A stretch of 6,441 nt of DNA, taken from Parvularcula sp. GTDB lineage: Bacteria > Pseudomonadota > Alphaproteobacteria > Caulobacterales > Parvularculaceae. The stretch's first letter is position 1, and every line of letters starts with the position of its first letter. Shown one piece after another: positions 1 through 6,104 of the stretch. The notes under the pieces were generated by a model. The model was given only the letters and a program-made list of their open reading frames with translations, was not told the origin of the DNA and did no database searches. A program made the position numbers and the translations under genes. Where the stretch lies: NCBI GenBank assembly GCA_003506635.1, contig DNZB01000237.1, positions 1 through 6,441 on the forward strand, read 5' to 3'.

Positions 1-709
1 CGACCGCCCGGCGCGCAAGGTCACTTGAAATGTCGGTGAGTTGCGCCGCCTGTTCGTAAGCGCGCAGAATCTCAATGAGGTCGGTCATGGCGGCGACAGG
101 ATTGACGTTCGAAGTTTCGGTGAACCCCTGCCGGACGCGCGGCGCCGGGGCCGTTTGCAGCTCCGCCGGCGACGCAAACAGATTGTCGCCCGCTTTGCGC
201 AGGACGCGCGCGTCGTCGGCGAGAAACACGCCGAGCCGCGCGACCGGCGCGCCTTGCTGCTGCAATTCGCCGTCCGACGTCGCCACCACAGGCCCCGCCT
301 CCGGATCGATGAGGATCGGCGAGCCGCCGCTGTCAAGCGCGAGTTCGCCCGAACGCGTCACAAGCTCGCCGAAGGCGTTGACGCTGAACCGGCCGTCGCG
401 CGTATAGCGCACGCCCCCCGCCGTCTCGACCGCGAAGAAGCCGTCGCCTTCGATTGCGAAATCAAGGTCGCGATAGGTCTGCTCGATCGCGCCCGACGCG
501 AAGTCCGTGTACGTGTCCGGGTCGCTGACAAGCGACACCAAGGGATCGCCGCTTGACCGGCGGTCGATGACCTGAAGATATTCGGCGAAGGCGACATGAT
601 CCGCCTTGAAGCCGGCCGTCGTCTGGTTGGCGACGTTGTTCGCCGTCGTTTCAAGCGCGCGCGTCAGCACGATTTGCTTGGACAGGCCGGCGATGATCGC
701 GTTTTCCAT
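1..709 (-). CDS. flgF: Flagellar proximal rod protein FlgF (3' end cut by window edge)
   Basis: FlgF is a structural subunit of the proximal rod of the flagellar basal body, placed in the periplasm after export by the flagellar type III apparatus. From the ATG at 709-707 the frame is open for 236 codons to the window edge. Family landmarks appear in order: the N-terminal rod signature ANNVANQTTAGFK (residues 23-35), the central LDFAIEGDGFFAV (82-94) and YTRDGRFSVNAFGEL (102-116), and the C-terminal SNVNPVAAMTDLIEILRAYE (200-219). FlgF proteins are usually near 240-250 residues, so only a few residues should be missing. The short length, the MENAIIAGLS start and the overall pattern favour FlgF over FlgG. 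No signal peptide is seen, as expected for a flagellar-exported protein. The ribosome site is weak (CGGA about 10 bases upstream). The gene diverges from fliL behind a sigma-54 promoter. Downstream rod or ring genes such as flgG are likely beyond the window but cannot be seen. Confidence 0.93.
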   Translation of the reverse strand, partial: MENAIIAGLSKQIVLTRALETTANNVANQTTAGFKADHVAFAEYLQVIDRRSSGDPLVSLVSDPDTYTDFASGAIEQTYRDLDFAIEGDGFFAVETAGGVRYTRDGRFSVNAFGELVTRSGELALDSGGSPILIDPEAGPVVATSDGELQQQGAPVARLGVFLADDARVLRKAGDNLFASPAELQTAPAPRVRQGFTETSNVNPVAAMTDLIEILRAYEQAAQLTDISSDLARRAV

Positions 710-754
710 CGGTTAATGATCCGTTAGCGGACGAAATCGCCCGCAGAAGAAGGG

Positions 755-769
755 GCAATGCGCGTGCCA
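755..769 (-). promoter_or_regulatory. Sigma-54 (-24/-12) promoter for flgF
   Basis: On the minus strand the sequence reads TGGCAC-GCGCA-TTGC. The -24 element TGGCAC is at 769-764 and the -12 element TTGC at 758-755, with the GG and GC dinucleotides exactly ten bases apart. This matches the RpoN consensus at every key base. The predicted transcription start is near 743, giving a 5' leader of about 34 bases before the flgF ATG at 709. Sigma-54 control of mid and late flagellar genes is established in Caulobacter-type bacteria. Use at this locus is inferred from position and match. Confidence 0.85.
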
Positions 770-828
770 CGATGGATCTCCGGAAAATCAACGGGTTACG
801 CCGTGCCGCCGGCGGCGGGCGGAAAATA

Positions 829-839
829 TTGCCGGGCAA
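829..839. promoter_or_regulatory. TTGCC-G-GGCAA inverted repeat, possible enhancer (FlbD-type) site
   Basis: The 11 bases TTGCCGGGCAA form a perfect inverted repeat around one central base. It lies about 86-96 bases upstream of the predicted flgF sigma-54 start, a normal distance for an enhancer-binding activator. Read on the minus strand it contains CCCGGCAA, which resembles the CGGCA core I recall for Caulobacter ftr sites bound by FlbD. It also sits about 70-80 bases before the fliL start, so one site could affect both operons. It is a short motif in GC-rich DNA, so chance is a real possibility. Confidence 0.35.
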
Positions 840-850
840 GGCGCGCCGCC

Positions 851-867
851 GAAACGATCCCTTAACC
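851..867 (+). promoter_or_regulatory. CtrA-like box upstream of fliL
   Basis: The sequence GAAA-CGATCCC-TTAACC matches the CtrA pattern TTAA-N7-TTAA(C) fully in the second half-site (TTAACC, 862-867) and partly in the first. It lies about 42 bases upstream of the preferred fliL start. A weak -10-like CCTAATC follows at 878-884, about 11 bases after the box. Early flagellar operons including fliLM are CtrA targets in Caulobacter. Here the claim rests only on motif and position. Confidence 0.4.
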
Positions 868-908
868 GTGTTCGCCGCCTAATCGGCGCGGTGAGGAAGC
901 AGAAACGG

Positions 909-1394
909 GTGCGGCGCGCGATGAGCGATGCTGTAATGACGATCGGCGCGGAAACTGCGCGTGTGCGCGTGCGCACGCCGGGCAAGCACATTGTGCTGTT
1001 CTCGCTTGCAGTCACTTTCATGATCGGCGTTTCGACGCTGCTGTTGTCGCGGGCCGATCGCGCTTCGCCCTCGCGATTCGCCGCCTCGACGACGAACCCC
1101 GTCGAGGAGACGTTTGTCACGGACCTCGCCGCGGACGCGCAAGGGCGCCTGCGCCTTTTGAAACTCACGATTGAAATCGAGCCCGCTGACGCCGCCGCGC
1201 GAAAGGCGCTTGAGGAAAAAAACGCAGCGCTGCGCGAGCGTCTCGCCTTTTTCCTGCGCGAGCTGACCCCGGAAGACCTTGACGGTTCGGCGGCGCAAGA
1301 GCGCCTGAACGTCGAGCTGAAGCGCCGCGTCGACCTTGCAATCGCTCCCGCGGCAGCGGGCTCCGTCACCGTCAAATCGATCATCGTTCAGTAG
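909..1394 (+). CDS. fliL: Flagellar basal body-associated protein FliL
   Basis: FliL is a single-pass inner-membrane protein whose periplasmic domain surrounds or supports the stators at the basal body. From the GTG at 909 the product is 161 residues: a short basic cytoplasmic segment, one membrane helix (about residues 28-46, IVLFSLAVTFMIGVSTLLL), a low-complexity linker, then the FliL C-terminal domain (about 72-161). The stretch FFLRELTPEDLDG followed by AAQERLNVELKRRVDLAI and ending in IIVQ is typical of alphaproteobacterial FliL. I chose GTG 909 because AGGAAG (894-899) precedes it by nine bases. ATG 921 has no good ribosome site. GTG 891 lies upstream of that AGGAAG and also has none. 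The stop TAG (1392-1394) overlaps the ribosome site of fliM 11 bases before its start, so the two are co-transcribed as in other alphaproteobacteria. Confidence 0.92.
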   Translation: MRRAMSDAVMTIGAETARVRVRTPGKHIVLFSLAVTFMIGVSTLLLSRADRASPSRFAASTTNPVEETFVTDLAADAQGRLRLLKLTIEIEPADAAARKALEEKNAALRERLAFFLRELTPEDLDGSAAQERLNVELKRRVDLAIAPAAAGSVTVKSIIVQ

Positions 1395-1397
1395 GAG
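1393..1397 (+). promoter_or_regulatory. Ribosome binding site fixing the TTG start of fliM
   Basis: AGGAG at 1393-1397 ends eight bases before the TTG at 1406 and overlaps the last two bases of the fliL stop codon. It is the strongest Shine-Dalgarno match near this junction. It supports the rare TTG start, with ribosomes finishing fliL likely feeding fliM. Confidence 0.75.
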
Positions 1398-1405
1398 CCG
1401 CTCCC

Positions 1406-2419
1406 TTGTCACGCCTCGCAACCGCTGAAGATGGCCGCGATGAAGTCGTCTGGGCTGACGGCGCGCCGGTCAGCGACCTTCTCGGCTTCGATCTTGGGGC
1501 TGACGGCGTCGATCGCTCGGGTCTTGGCGCGCTCGTCAACTCCGCGCTCGTCGCGCACCGGCGCCTGCCGATGCTCGACGTCATTTTCGACCGCGCGGCG
1601 CGCCGGTTTTCGTCGACGCTCCGCCAGCTTTCGGGCGACAACGCCGATGTCGCGGTCGACAATGTCTCGTCCGCGCGGTTCGGCGACTTCGTGCAAGCGC
1701 AATCGCCCTTCGGCGTCATCGGCGTCATGCGCTCGGCGCCCTTGCACGGCGCAATGCTGATCGCCGCTGACCCCGCCTTCACCCGTCAGGCTGTCGATCT
1801 TCTCCTTGGCGGGCGCCGCGGCGCCGGCCGCGAAGACGATCGCGCGCTGACCGCGATCGAGCTAGCCGTCGCGCAGCGTCTGCTGCAGGCGATGACCGCC
1901 GACGTCGATGAGGCGTTCCGGCCGGTCGACCGGCTTTCGCTCGGCCTCGAACGCATCGAGACCTCGCCGCGCTTCGCCGCCGTCGCTCAGGAGACGAGCG
2001 TTTGCGCCGTCGCGAAATTCAAGGTTCGGCTCGGCGATCGCCAGTCGCGCCTCGCGATCTATGCGCCCTATGCGACGCTTGAATCGATTGAAAGCAAATT
2101 GCGGCGCGGCTTCGCCGCGGAAGCTGACGTGGTCGAGGCGTCCTGGCGGGAGACGCTGGCTGCTGGCGTCGGCGAGGCGGCCCTCGATGTCGTCGCCGTG
2201 CTCGCTGATCGCGTCATGCGCATCGGCGACGTGCAGCGCCTCGCCGCCGGCGACACGATGACCTTCGGTCCGGCGAACGATCCGCGGGTCGAACTGCGCA
2301 TCGGGGCGGCGGCCGTCGCGGCCGGCCGCATCGGCAAACACGGCGCAGCGATCGCCATTCGCCTCGACACGCCCATCGACAGCCGCGCCGCGGCGCTGGC
2401 GGCGGAGGCGGCGCAATGA
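1406..2419 (+). CDS. fliM: Flagellar motor switch protein FliM
   Basis: FliM forms the middle of the cytoplasmic C-ring, linking FliG to FliN and, in most bacteria, receiving CheY-P to switch rotation. The product is 337 residues, close to the 334 of E. coli FliM. The CheC-like middle domain spans about residues 50-230, with LPMLDVIFDRAARRFSSTLR (54-73), the conserved DLLLGGRRG (131-139) and LGLERIETSPRFAAV (179-193). The C-terminal SpoA/FliN-like domain spans about 255-322, with ALDVVAVLADRVMRIGDVQRL and VELRIGAAAVAAGRIGKHG. The start is TTG, supported by AGGAG. Oddly, the N-terminus (1-40) lacks the canonical CheY-binding LSQxEIDALL segment; only a loose VSDLLGFD (22-29) is seen. The stop overlaps the next start as ATGA. 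Confidence 0.94.
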   Translation: MSRLATAEDGRDEVVWADGAPVSDLLGFDLGADGVDRSGLGALVNSALVAHRRLPMLDVIFDRAARRFSSTLRQLSGDNADVAVDNVSSARFGDFVQAQSPFGVIGVMRSAPLHGAMLIAADPAFTRQAVDLLLGGRRGAGREDDRALTAIELAVAQRLLQAMTADVDEAFRPVDRLSLGLERIETSPRFAAVAQETSVCAVAKFKVRLGDRQSRLAIYAPYATLESIESKLRRGFAAEADVVEASWRETLAAGVGEAALDVVAVLADRVMRIGDVQRLAAGDTMTFGPANDPRVELRIGAAAVAAGRIGKHGAAIAIRLDTPIDSRAAALAAEAAQ

Positions 2420-2775
2420 CCCTCGGCCTTGGTCTCGACATCGCGCTGATTGCATTAATCGCCGCTGCGGCGCTTGGCGGCGTCATGCTCAACGCCAGGC
2501 TGAAGAAACTCGCGCGCGCGCAAGTAGAGTTGAAGTCGGCGCTCGATACTTTCGCCGAGGCGGCGGCGAAGGCCGACGAGGCCTTGAAACGCATTGAATC
2601 GGCCGGCGTCATCAAGGGCGCGGAGTTGCAGGCCGCCGCCGGCCGCGCACAGAAGCTGGCGACGGACCTTTCCGTGATGACCGCCGCGGGCGAGCGCGTC
2701 GCGACGCGCATCGAGGACGCTCTGCGCGAGGTACGCGCCGTCGGGGCCAAGCGCCAGGACAGGAGAGCGGCGTGA
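2416..2775 (+). CDS. DUF6468-like small membrane protein of the flagellar operon
   Basis: This 119-residue protein has an N-terminal membrane helix (about residues 5-25, LDIALIALIAAAALGGVML) and then a basic stop-transfer stretch (NARLKKLARAQ). The rest is helical, with a coiled-coil look (about 35-110, ELKSALDTFAEAAAKADEAL onward). The arrangement and position directly after fliM match the alphaproteobacterial DUF6468 family as I recall it; no function is established to my knowledge. The positive flank after the helix suggests that the C-terminal part is cytoplasmic, where it could meet the C-ring, but this is inference. The start ATG overlaps the fliM stop (ATGA) and has GGAGG (2404-2408) seven bases before it. 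The stop overlaps the next start (GTGA). This coupling argues for co-production with FliM and the MotE-like protein. Confidence 0.72.
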   Translation: MTLGLGLDIALIALIAAAALGGVMLNARLKKLARAQVELKSALDTFAEAAAKADEALKRIESAGVIKGAELQAAAGRAQKLATDLSVMTAAGERVATRIEDALREVRAVGAKRQDRRAA

Positions 2776-3350
2776 GCACCGCCCCTTCTTCCGGGAATGT
2801 CAGGCTTGCGCCGGTGTTGCTGATCGCACTTGTCGCTCTCGGCGGGCTAAAGGCCGCCGGGCTCTGGGTAAGCGTCGCCGGCGCCGCCGCAGCCGAAGCC
2901 CCGCTCAAGCGCGCCGACGTCGCAACGCCGGCTGCGGATCGCCTTTCAGAGAGCCTCAGCGCGCGCGGCGCGGCGCTTGATGCGCGCGCCGCCGAGCTTG
3001 ATACGCGGGAAAAAATGCTCGAAGCGGCTGAAGCGCGCATTGACGCCGCCGCGAAGGCGCTGGAGGCGGAAAAGAACGTGATCGCCCTGACGAACGCCGG
3101 GCGCGCGCGGTTGCGTGACGATGAGCTGTCCGCTTTGTCTAGCGCCTACGAACGCATGAAGGCGCGCGACGCGGCGCGCATCTTTGAAATTCTCGATGAC
3201 GATATTCTTCTCCCGGTCGCGAGCGGCATGCGCACGCAAGCGCTCGCCGGCGTCCTCGCCGAAATGAGCGCCGAGCGCGCCAAAGCCCTGACGATCGCGC
3301 TCGCAAATCGCGAGATCGCGGCGCCCGTCGCCGCCGGCGTTCAGCCGTGA
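2772..3350 (+). CDS. MotE-family membrane-anchored coiled-coil protein
   Basis: This 192-residue protein has one N-terminal membrane helix (about residues 12-35), a short linker and a heptad-rich coiled coil (about 56-102, with ALDARAAELDTREKMLEAAE). A C-terminal MgtE-N/FliG-like helical domain (about 118-180) contains YERMKARDAARIFEIL followed by DDDILLPVASGM and ends in ERAKALTIALANR. This domain order is that of MotE-family proteins. In Sinorhizobium, MotE is a periplasmic partner needed for MotC and motor function. The exact partner here is unknown, since no motC is in view. Orientation with the coiled coil in the periplasm is inferred from the family. The GTG start has AGGAG (2761-2765) six bases upstream and overlaps the previous stop. 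Its own stop overlaps the next start, again as GTGA. Confidence 0.78.
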   Translation: MSTAPSSGNVRLAPVLLIALVALGGLKAAGLWVSVAGAAAAEAPLKRADVATPAADRLSESLSARGAALDARAAELDTREKMLEAAEARIDAAAKALEAEKNVIALTNAGRARLRDDELSALSSAYERMKARDAARIFEILDDDILLPVASGMRTQALAGVLAEMSAERAKALTIALANREIAAPVAAGVQP

Positions 3351-4936
3351 CGGCGCGCGCGGCCTTTTTCCTCGCCGCCGGCCTCCTGGCGCTGTCACAG
3401 GGCGCCGCGCATGGCGCCGACCGCGCGGCGATCGCGGCGCAAGCCGCAAATCAAGGATTTGCCGCCGCTGAAGAAGCGCATCTGCAGGCGGCGTCCGGCG
3501 GCGAGGCCGCGGCGGTCTTGTCGCTTGGCGAATTTTACGCCGCGCACGCGCTCTGGCCGGAGACGATCGCGGCGATCCGGCGATTGAGGTCGCCCGGCGA
3601 GAACGCCGAGGCGCTTCTCGTCGAGGCGCTCTACCGCTTTGAACGCTATCGTGACGCGGCCGCGGCGGCGGAAGGAAAATTCGCGCTAGGCGGATATCGG
3701 GCGATGGCGCTGACGCGCCTTGGGGCTTATGCGGAAGCCGCGGCGGCCTTCGCGAAGGCCGAAGCGCCGCTTGGATTCGACGCCGATTATCATCTCGCCA
3801 GCGCCGAAGCGCACGTCTTTTCCGGCGACGGCGCGCGCGCGCTCAAATCCCTCGACTCCGCTGCAGCCGGCGGCCTGCCGAATTCGGCGACCGCCCGCTT
3901 TCAGTTCCTGCGCGGCGCGATTTATCTCGCGCAAGGCGACGGGGCGCGCGCGCGCGCCCAGTTCCAGCGCGCGTCAAAACATCCGGCGGACGACTGGTCG
4001 ATGCGCGCTGAAGCCGCCCTGACCGAAAAGGTTGATACGCTGGAGCGCCTTTCGCTCCGCTGGCGCAGCGCACCATTCGACCGCGACCTTGCGATGCGCG
4101 AAGGCGCGCTGGCGCTCGCCGGCGCGGACTTCGCGCGCGGCTTTGCCGCGTATGCGCGCGTCGCGGCGCGCTTTCCGAACAGCGACGCCGCTCTCGCGGC
4201 GCAAGCGGCGATCGGCGCGCGCCTCGGCGATCTCTTCAGCGCCGATCTCACCGCCGAAGACGCCGCCCGCCTCTTCTTCGCCTATGTCTCCTTTGCACCG
4301 CCGGGCCGCGAGGGCGACGCGCTCATCCGTCAGGCGGCTGATCGATTGAGGGCCCTCGGCCTTTACGCCGACGCCGCGGCGCTTCTCGATCATCAGGTGT
4401 CGAAACGCCTGCGCGGGCTTGAGCGTTCGCGTGTCGCGGCCGACCTTGCGGAAATGCAGCTTCAGGCGAAATCCCCTGATGCTGCTTTGCGCAGCTTGCG
4501 TTCGACTCGCATCGCCGGCCTCGACACTGAAACGAACGCCCGCCGGCGCCTTATCGAAGCGACGGCGCTCGCGCGGCTCGGCAAGAACGAGGCGGCCGCC
4601 GCGCTTCTTGAAGCGGCCGCGTCGCCGTCTGAAAGAGCGCTGCGCGCCGCCATCCATTGGGAAGCCCGGCGCTGGAGCGCCGCCGCGGACGATTACGCTT
4701 TTCTTTTCGCCGCGACGCCCGCCGACAGCGAGGCGGCGCTGCGCGCCGCGACCGCCTTCCTGCTCGCCGGCGACCGCGCCGGATATCGCGATTTTGCGAA
4801 CAGCGCCGCCGAACAGCTTTCAGGAACGCGCGAAGGAGACCTCATCAAGTCGATGGGCGACGTCGATCGCGACGCCTTTCTCAGCACCTTCATGGACAAA
4901 TACCACGCGCTCTACGCGGACAAGGCGGCGCGCTAG
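3347..4936 (+). CDS. Secreted alanine-rich TPR-like helical-repeat protein
   Basis: This 529-residue protein begins with a signal peptide (AAFFLAAGLLALSQGAAHGA, about residues 5-24, cleavage somewhere in 21-25). The rest has no further membrane helix and should lie in the periplasm. Repeated helix pairs with TPR-like spacing are visible: about residues 86-141 (EALYRFERYRDAAAAAEGKF, then ALTRLGAYAEAAAAFAKAEA), 148-175, 185-212 (FLRGAIYLAQGDGARARAQF), 251-275, 332-350 and 403-425. The repeats are degenerate and alanine-rich. TPR-type solenoids bind proteins, so a scaffold or assembly role at the basal body is plausible, but I do not recognise a specific named gene. The GTG start overlaps the motE-like stop and has no clear ribosome site, so it probably depends on coupling. 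It is the last gene of the operon and ends in a CTAG shared with the convergent cyclase. Confidence 0.7.
   Translation: MTARAAFFLAAGLLALSQGAAHGADRAAIAAQAANQGFAAAEEAHLQAASGGEAAAVLSLGEFYAAHALWPETIAAIRRLRSPGENAEALLVEALYRFERYRDAAAAAEGKFALGGYRAMALTRLGAYAEAAAAFAKAEAPLGFDADYHLASAEAHVFSGDGARALKSLDSAAAGGLPNSATARFQFLRGAIYLAQGDGARARAQFQRASKHPADDWSMRAEAALTEKVDTLERLSLRWRSAPFDRDLAMREGALALAGADFARGFAAYARVAARFPNSDAALAAQAAIGARLGDLFSADLTAEDAARLFFAYVSFAPPGREGDALIRQAADRLRALGLYADAAALLDHQVSKRLRGLERSRVAADLAEMQLQAKSPDAALRSLRSTRIAGLDTETNARRRLIEATALARLGKNEAAAALLEAAASPSERALRAAIHWEARRWSAAADDYAFLFAATPADSEAALRAATAFLLAGDRAGYRDFANSAAEQLSGTREGDLIKSMGDVDRDAFLSTFMDKYHALYADKAAR
4933..4936. other. CTAG palindrome serving as stop codon for both convergent genes
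   Basis: The TPR-like gene ends with TAG at 4934-4936 on the plus strand. The cyclase ends with TAG at 4935-4933 on the minus strand. Both stops are read from the same four-base palindrome, so the two coding regions overlap by four bases and there is no intergenic space for a terminator. Transcription from either side must run into the other gene before ending. Confidence 0.9.
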
Positions 4937-5991
4937 GCCGCACTCGTTTCCGCGCCGGACGGATCTGCGCCCTCTTCGTCGACGACGCAATTGCGGCCTT
5001 TATTCTTCGCTGAATAAAGCAGGCCGTCGGCGCGTTCGATCAGGCTTTCGGCCGTGTCATTCCATCGAAGGAGCGCCGCGCCCATCGACAGCGTGACGAC
5101 GCCGAGGTCCTCGTCCGTGCGCCGCTTCTTCAGCCGCCGCGATTCGACCGCCTTTCGAATGCGGTCAGCGAGCATGACCGCATTTTGTAGCGTGGTGCCG
5201 GGAAGAATGATCGCGAATTCCTCGCCGCCGTAACGCGCGAGGACGTCCTGGCCTTTGATGTTGGCGTTCATCACGTCGGCGACGAGGCGCAAGACGTGGT
5301 CCCCGGTCTGGTGGCCCCAGCGGTCGTTAAATTGCTTGAAGTGATCGACATCCGCCATGATAAGCGCGAGCGGCTGGCCGGCGCCGGTCGCATCACGCAT
5401 CAGGCGCAAAAGCTCCGTGTCGAAGGTCTTGCGGTTTTTGACCCCCGTCAGCGGGTCGAGCATCGCTTCTTGCTGGATGTTCTCGATGTTACGGCGCAGC
5501 GTCACGACCTCGTCGGACGATTTCGCGAGCTGATCTTCGAGCCGCTCATTCGCCTCGCGCACGGATTTGGCGACCGAAAGAACGCTGTCCATCAGCGCGC
5601 CGATCGCCGGATTGCCGGAGGCCGAGCGCTTCAGTTCGGTCGACAGGAAACGCAGCTTGTCGGAATTGCCCGAAGCATTCGCGCCGGTCGACTCGACGAC
5701 ATCGGCGATCTTCATCATCTCGTCTTCAAAGCGCTGGATCAGGTCGATGATGTCGCGCGACAGGCCCTGCTTCAGGATATGCGCGTCGTAAAGCGCGTCA
5801 GCGTCGCTTTGCAAAAGCTTGCCGTCAGGGCGGGTCGCCTTGTGGAAGTCGCGGGCGAGCGCCGGATTACGCCCTTCCGAAAACTGGAGCCACAATTCGA
5901 TATTTTTCGTGCTCGCGGCAAGGCCCGCGGCTTTGAGGCCGGCGATCGCGCGCTCGGCGTTCTGGTAGCTCGTCGAAAGACTGTCGGACAT
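4933..5991 (-). CDS. Soluble GGDEF diguanylate cyclase
   Basis: The enzyme should condense two GTP to c-di-GMP in the cytoplasm. The product is 352 residues from the ATG at 5991. Residues 1-150 form a helical region without membrane segments, of the type often fused to GGDEF domains in Alphaproteobacteria. A coiled-coil linker follows (about 145-175, EANERLEDQLAKSSDEVVTL). The GGDEF domain (about 178-338) has DPLTGVKNR (179-187), metal and substrate residues in DVDHFKQFND (214-223), the active-site GGEEF (255-259) and a typical end, ADGLLYSAKNKGRNCV. All catalytic positions look intact. The inhibitory I-site, normally RxxD five residues before GGEEF, reads KGQD (246-249). No phosphodiesterase (EAL) or receiver domain is present. 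An upstream in-frame TTG at 6030 would cut into a hairpin and adds a proline-rich leader, so ATG 5991 is preferred. It is convergent with the flagellar operon. Confidence 0.9.
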   Translation of the reverse strand: MSDSLSTSYQNAERAIAGLKAAGLAASTKNIELWLQFSEGRNPALARDFHKATRPDGKLLQSDADALYDAHILKQGLSRDIIDLIQRFEDEMMKIADVVESTGANASGNSDKLRFLSTELKRSASGNPAIGALMDSVLSVAKSVREANERLEDQLAKSSDEVVTLRRNIENIQQEAMLDPLTGVKNRKTFDTELLRLMRDATGAGQPLALIMADVDHFKQFNDRWGHQTGDHVLRLVADVMNANIKGQDVLARYGGEEFAIILPGTTLQNAVMLADRIRKAVESRRLKKRRTDEDLGVVTLSMGAALLRWNDTAESLIERADGLLYSAKNKGRNCVVDEEGADPSGAETSAA

Positions 5992-6013
5992 CGGTCGGGG
6001 TCTCGTCGGATCA

Positions 6014-6034
6014 GGCGTTGGCCTCACCAACGCC
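6014..6034. promoter_or_regulatory. Perfect 8-bp hairpin / inverted repeat upstream of the cyclase
   Basis: GGCGTTGG (6014-6021) and CCAACGCC (6027-6034) are exact inverted repeats separated by five bases. The element ends 22 bases before the cyclase ATG at 5991. In RNA it would fold into a GC-rich stem; in DNA it could be an operator for a dimeric regulator. There is no T-run on either side, so it is not an ordinary intrinsic terminator. The function is not known. Confidence 0.6.
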
Positions 6035-6104
6035 GCAACCTAGGCTCGCCGCGTAAAGGAACGGCTAAGCCTGTCCGGCGGCGCCCGCAAGCATCAGTGC
6101 GCCC

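Noticed and set aside
818..832. Possible plus-strand sigma-54 promoter before fliL (GGGC...TTGC)
   Set aside because: The GG to GC spacing is off by one and the -24 element is not TGGCAC; fliL more likely uses another sigma factor.
891..908. GTG start for fliL at 891
   Set aside because: There is no ribosome site before it, while AGGAAG at 894-899 lies inside the extension and is well placed for GTG 909.
1862..2455. Minus-strand open frame opposite fliM
   Set aside because: It is a shadow of the fliM coding frame, with no family resemblance and no ribosome site.
3974..4657. Minus-strand 227-codon open frame opposite the TPR-like gene
   Set aside because: It is antisense, with low-complexity Arg/Ala composition; the plus frame has a signal peptide and repeats and is clearly the real one.
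5992..6030. Upstream TTG start giving the cyclase 13 more residues
   Set aside because: The extension is proline-rich, runs through the 6014-6034 hairpin and lacks a ribosome site; ATG 5991 gives a typical MSDSL start.
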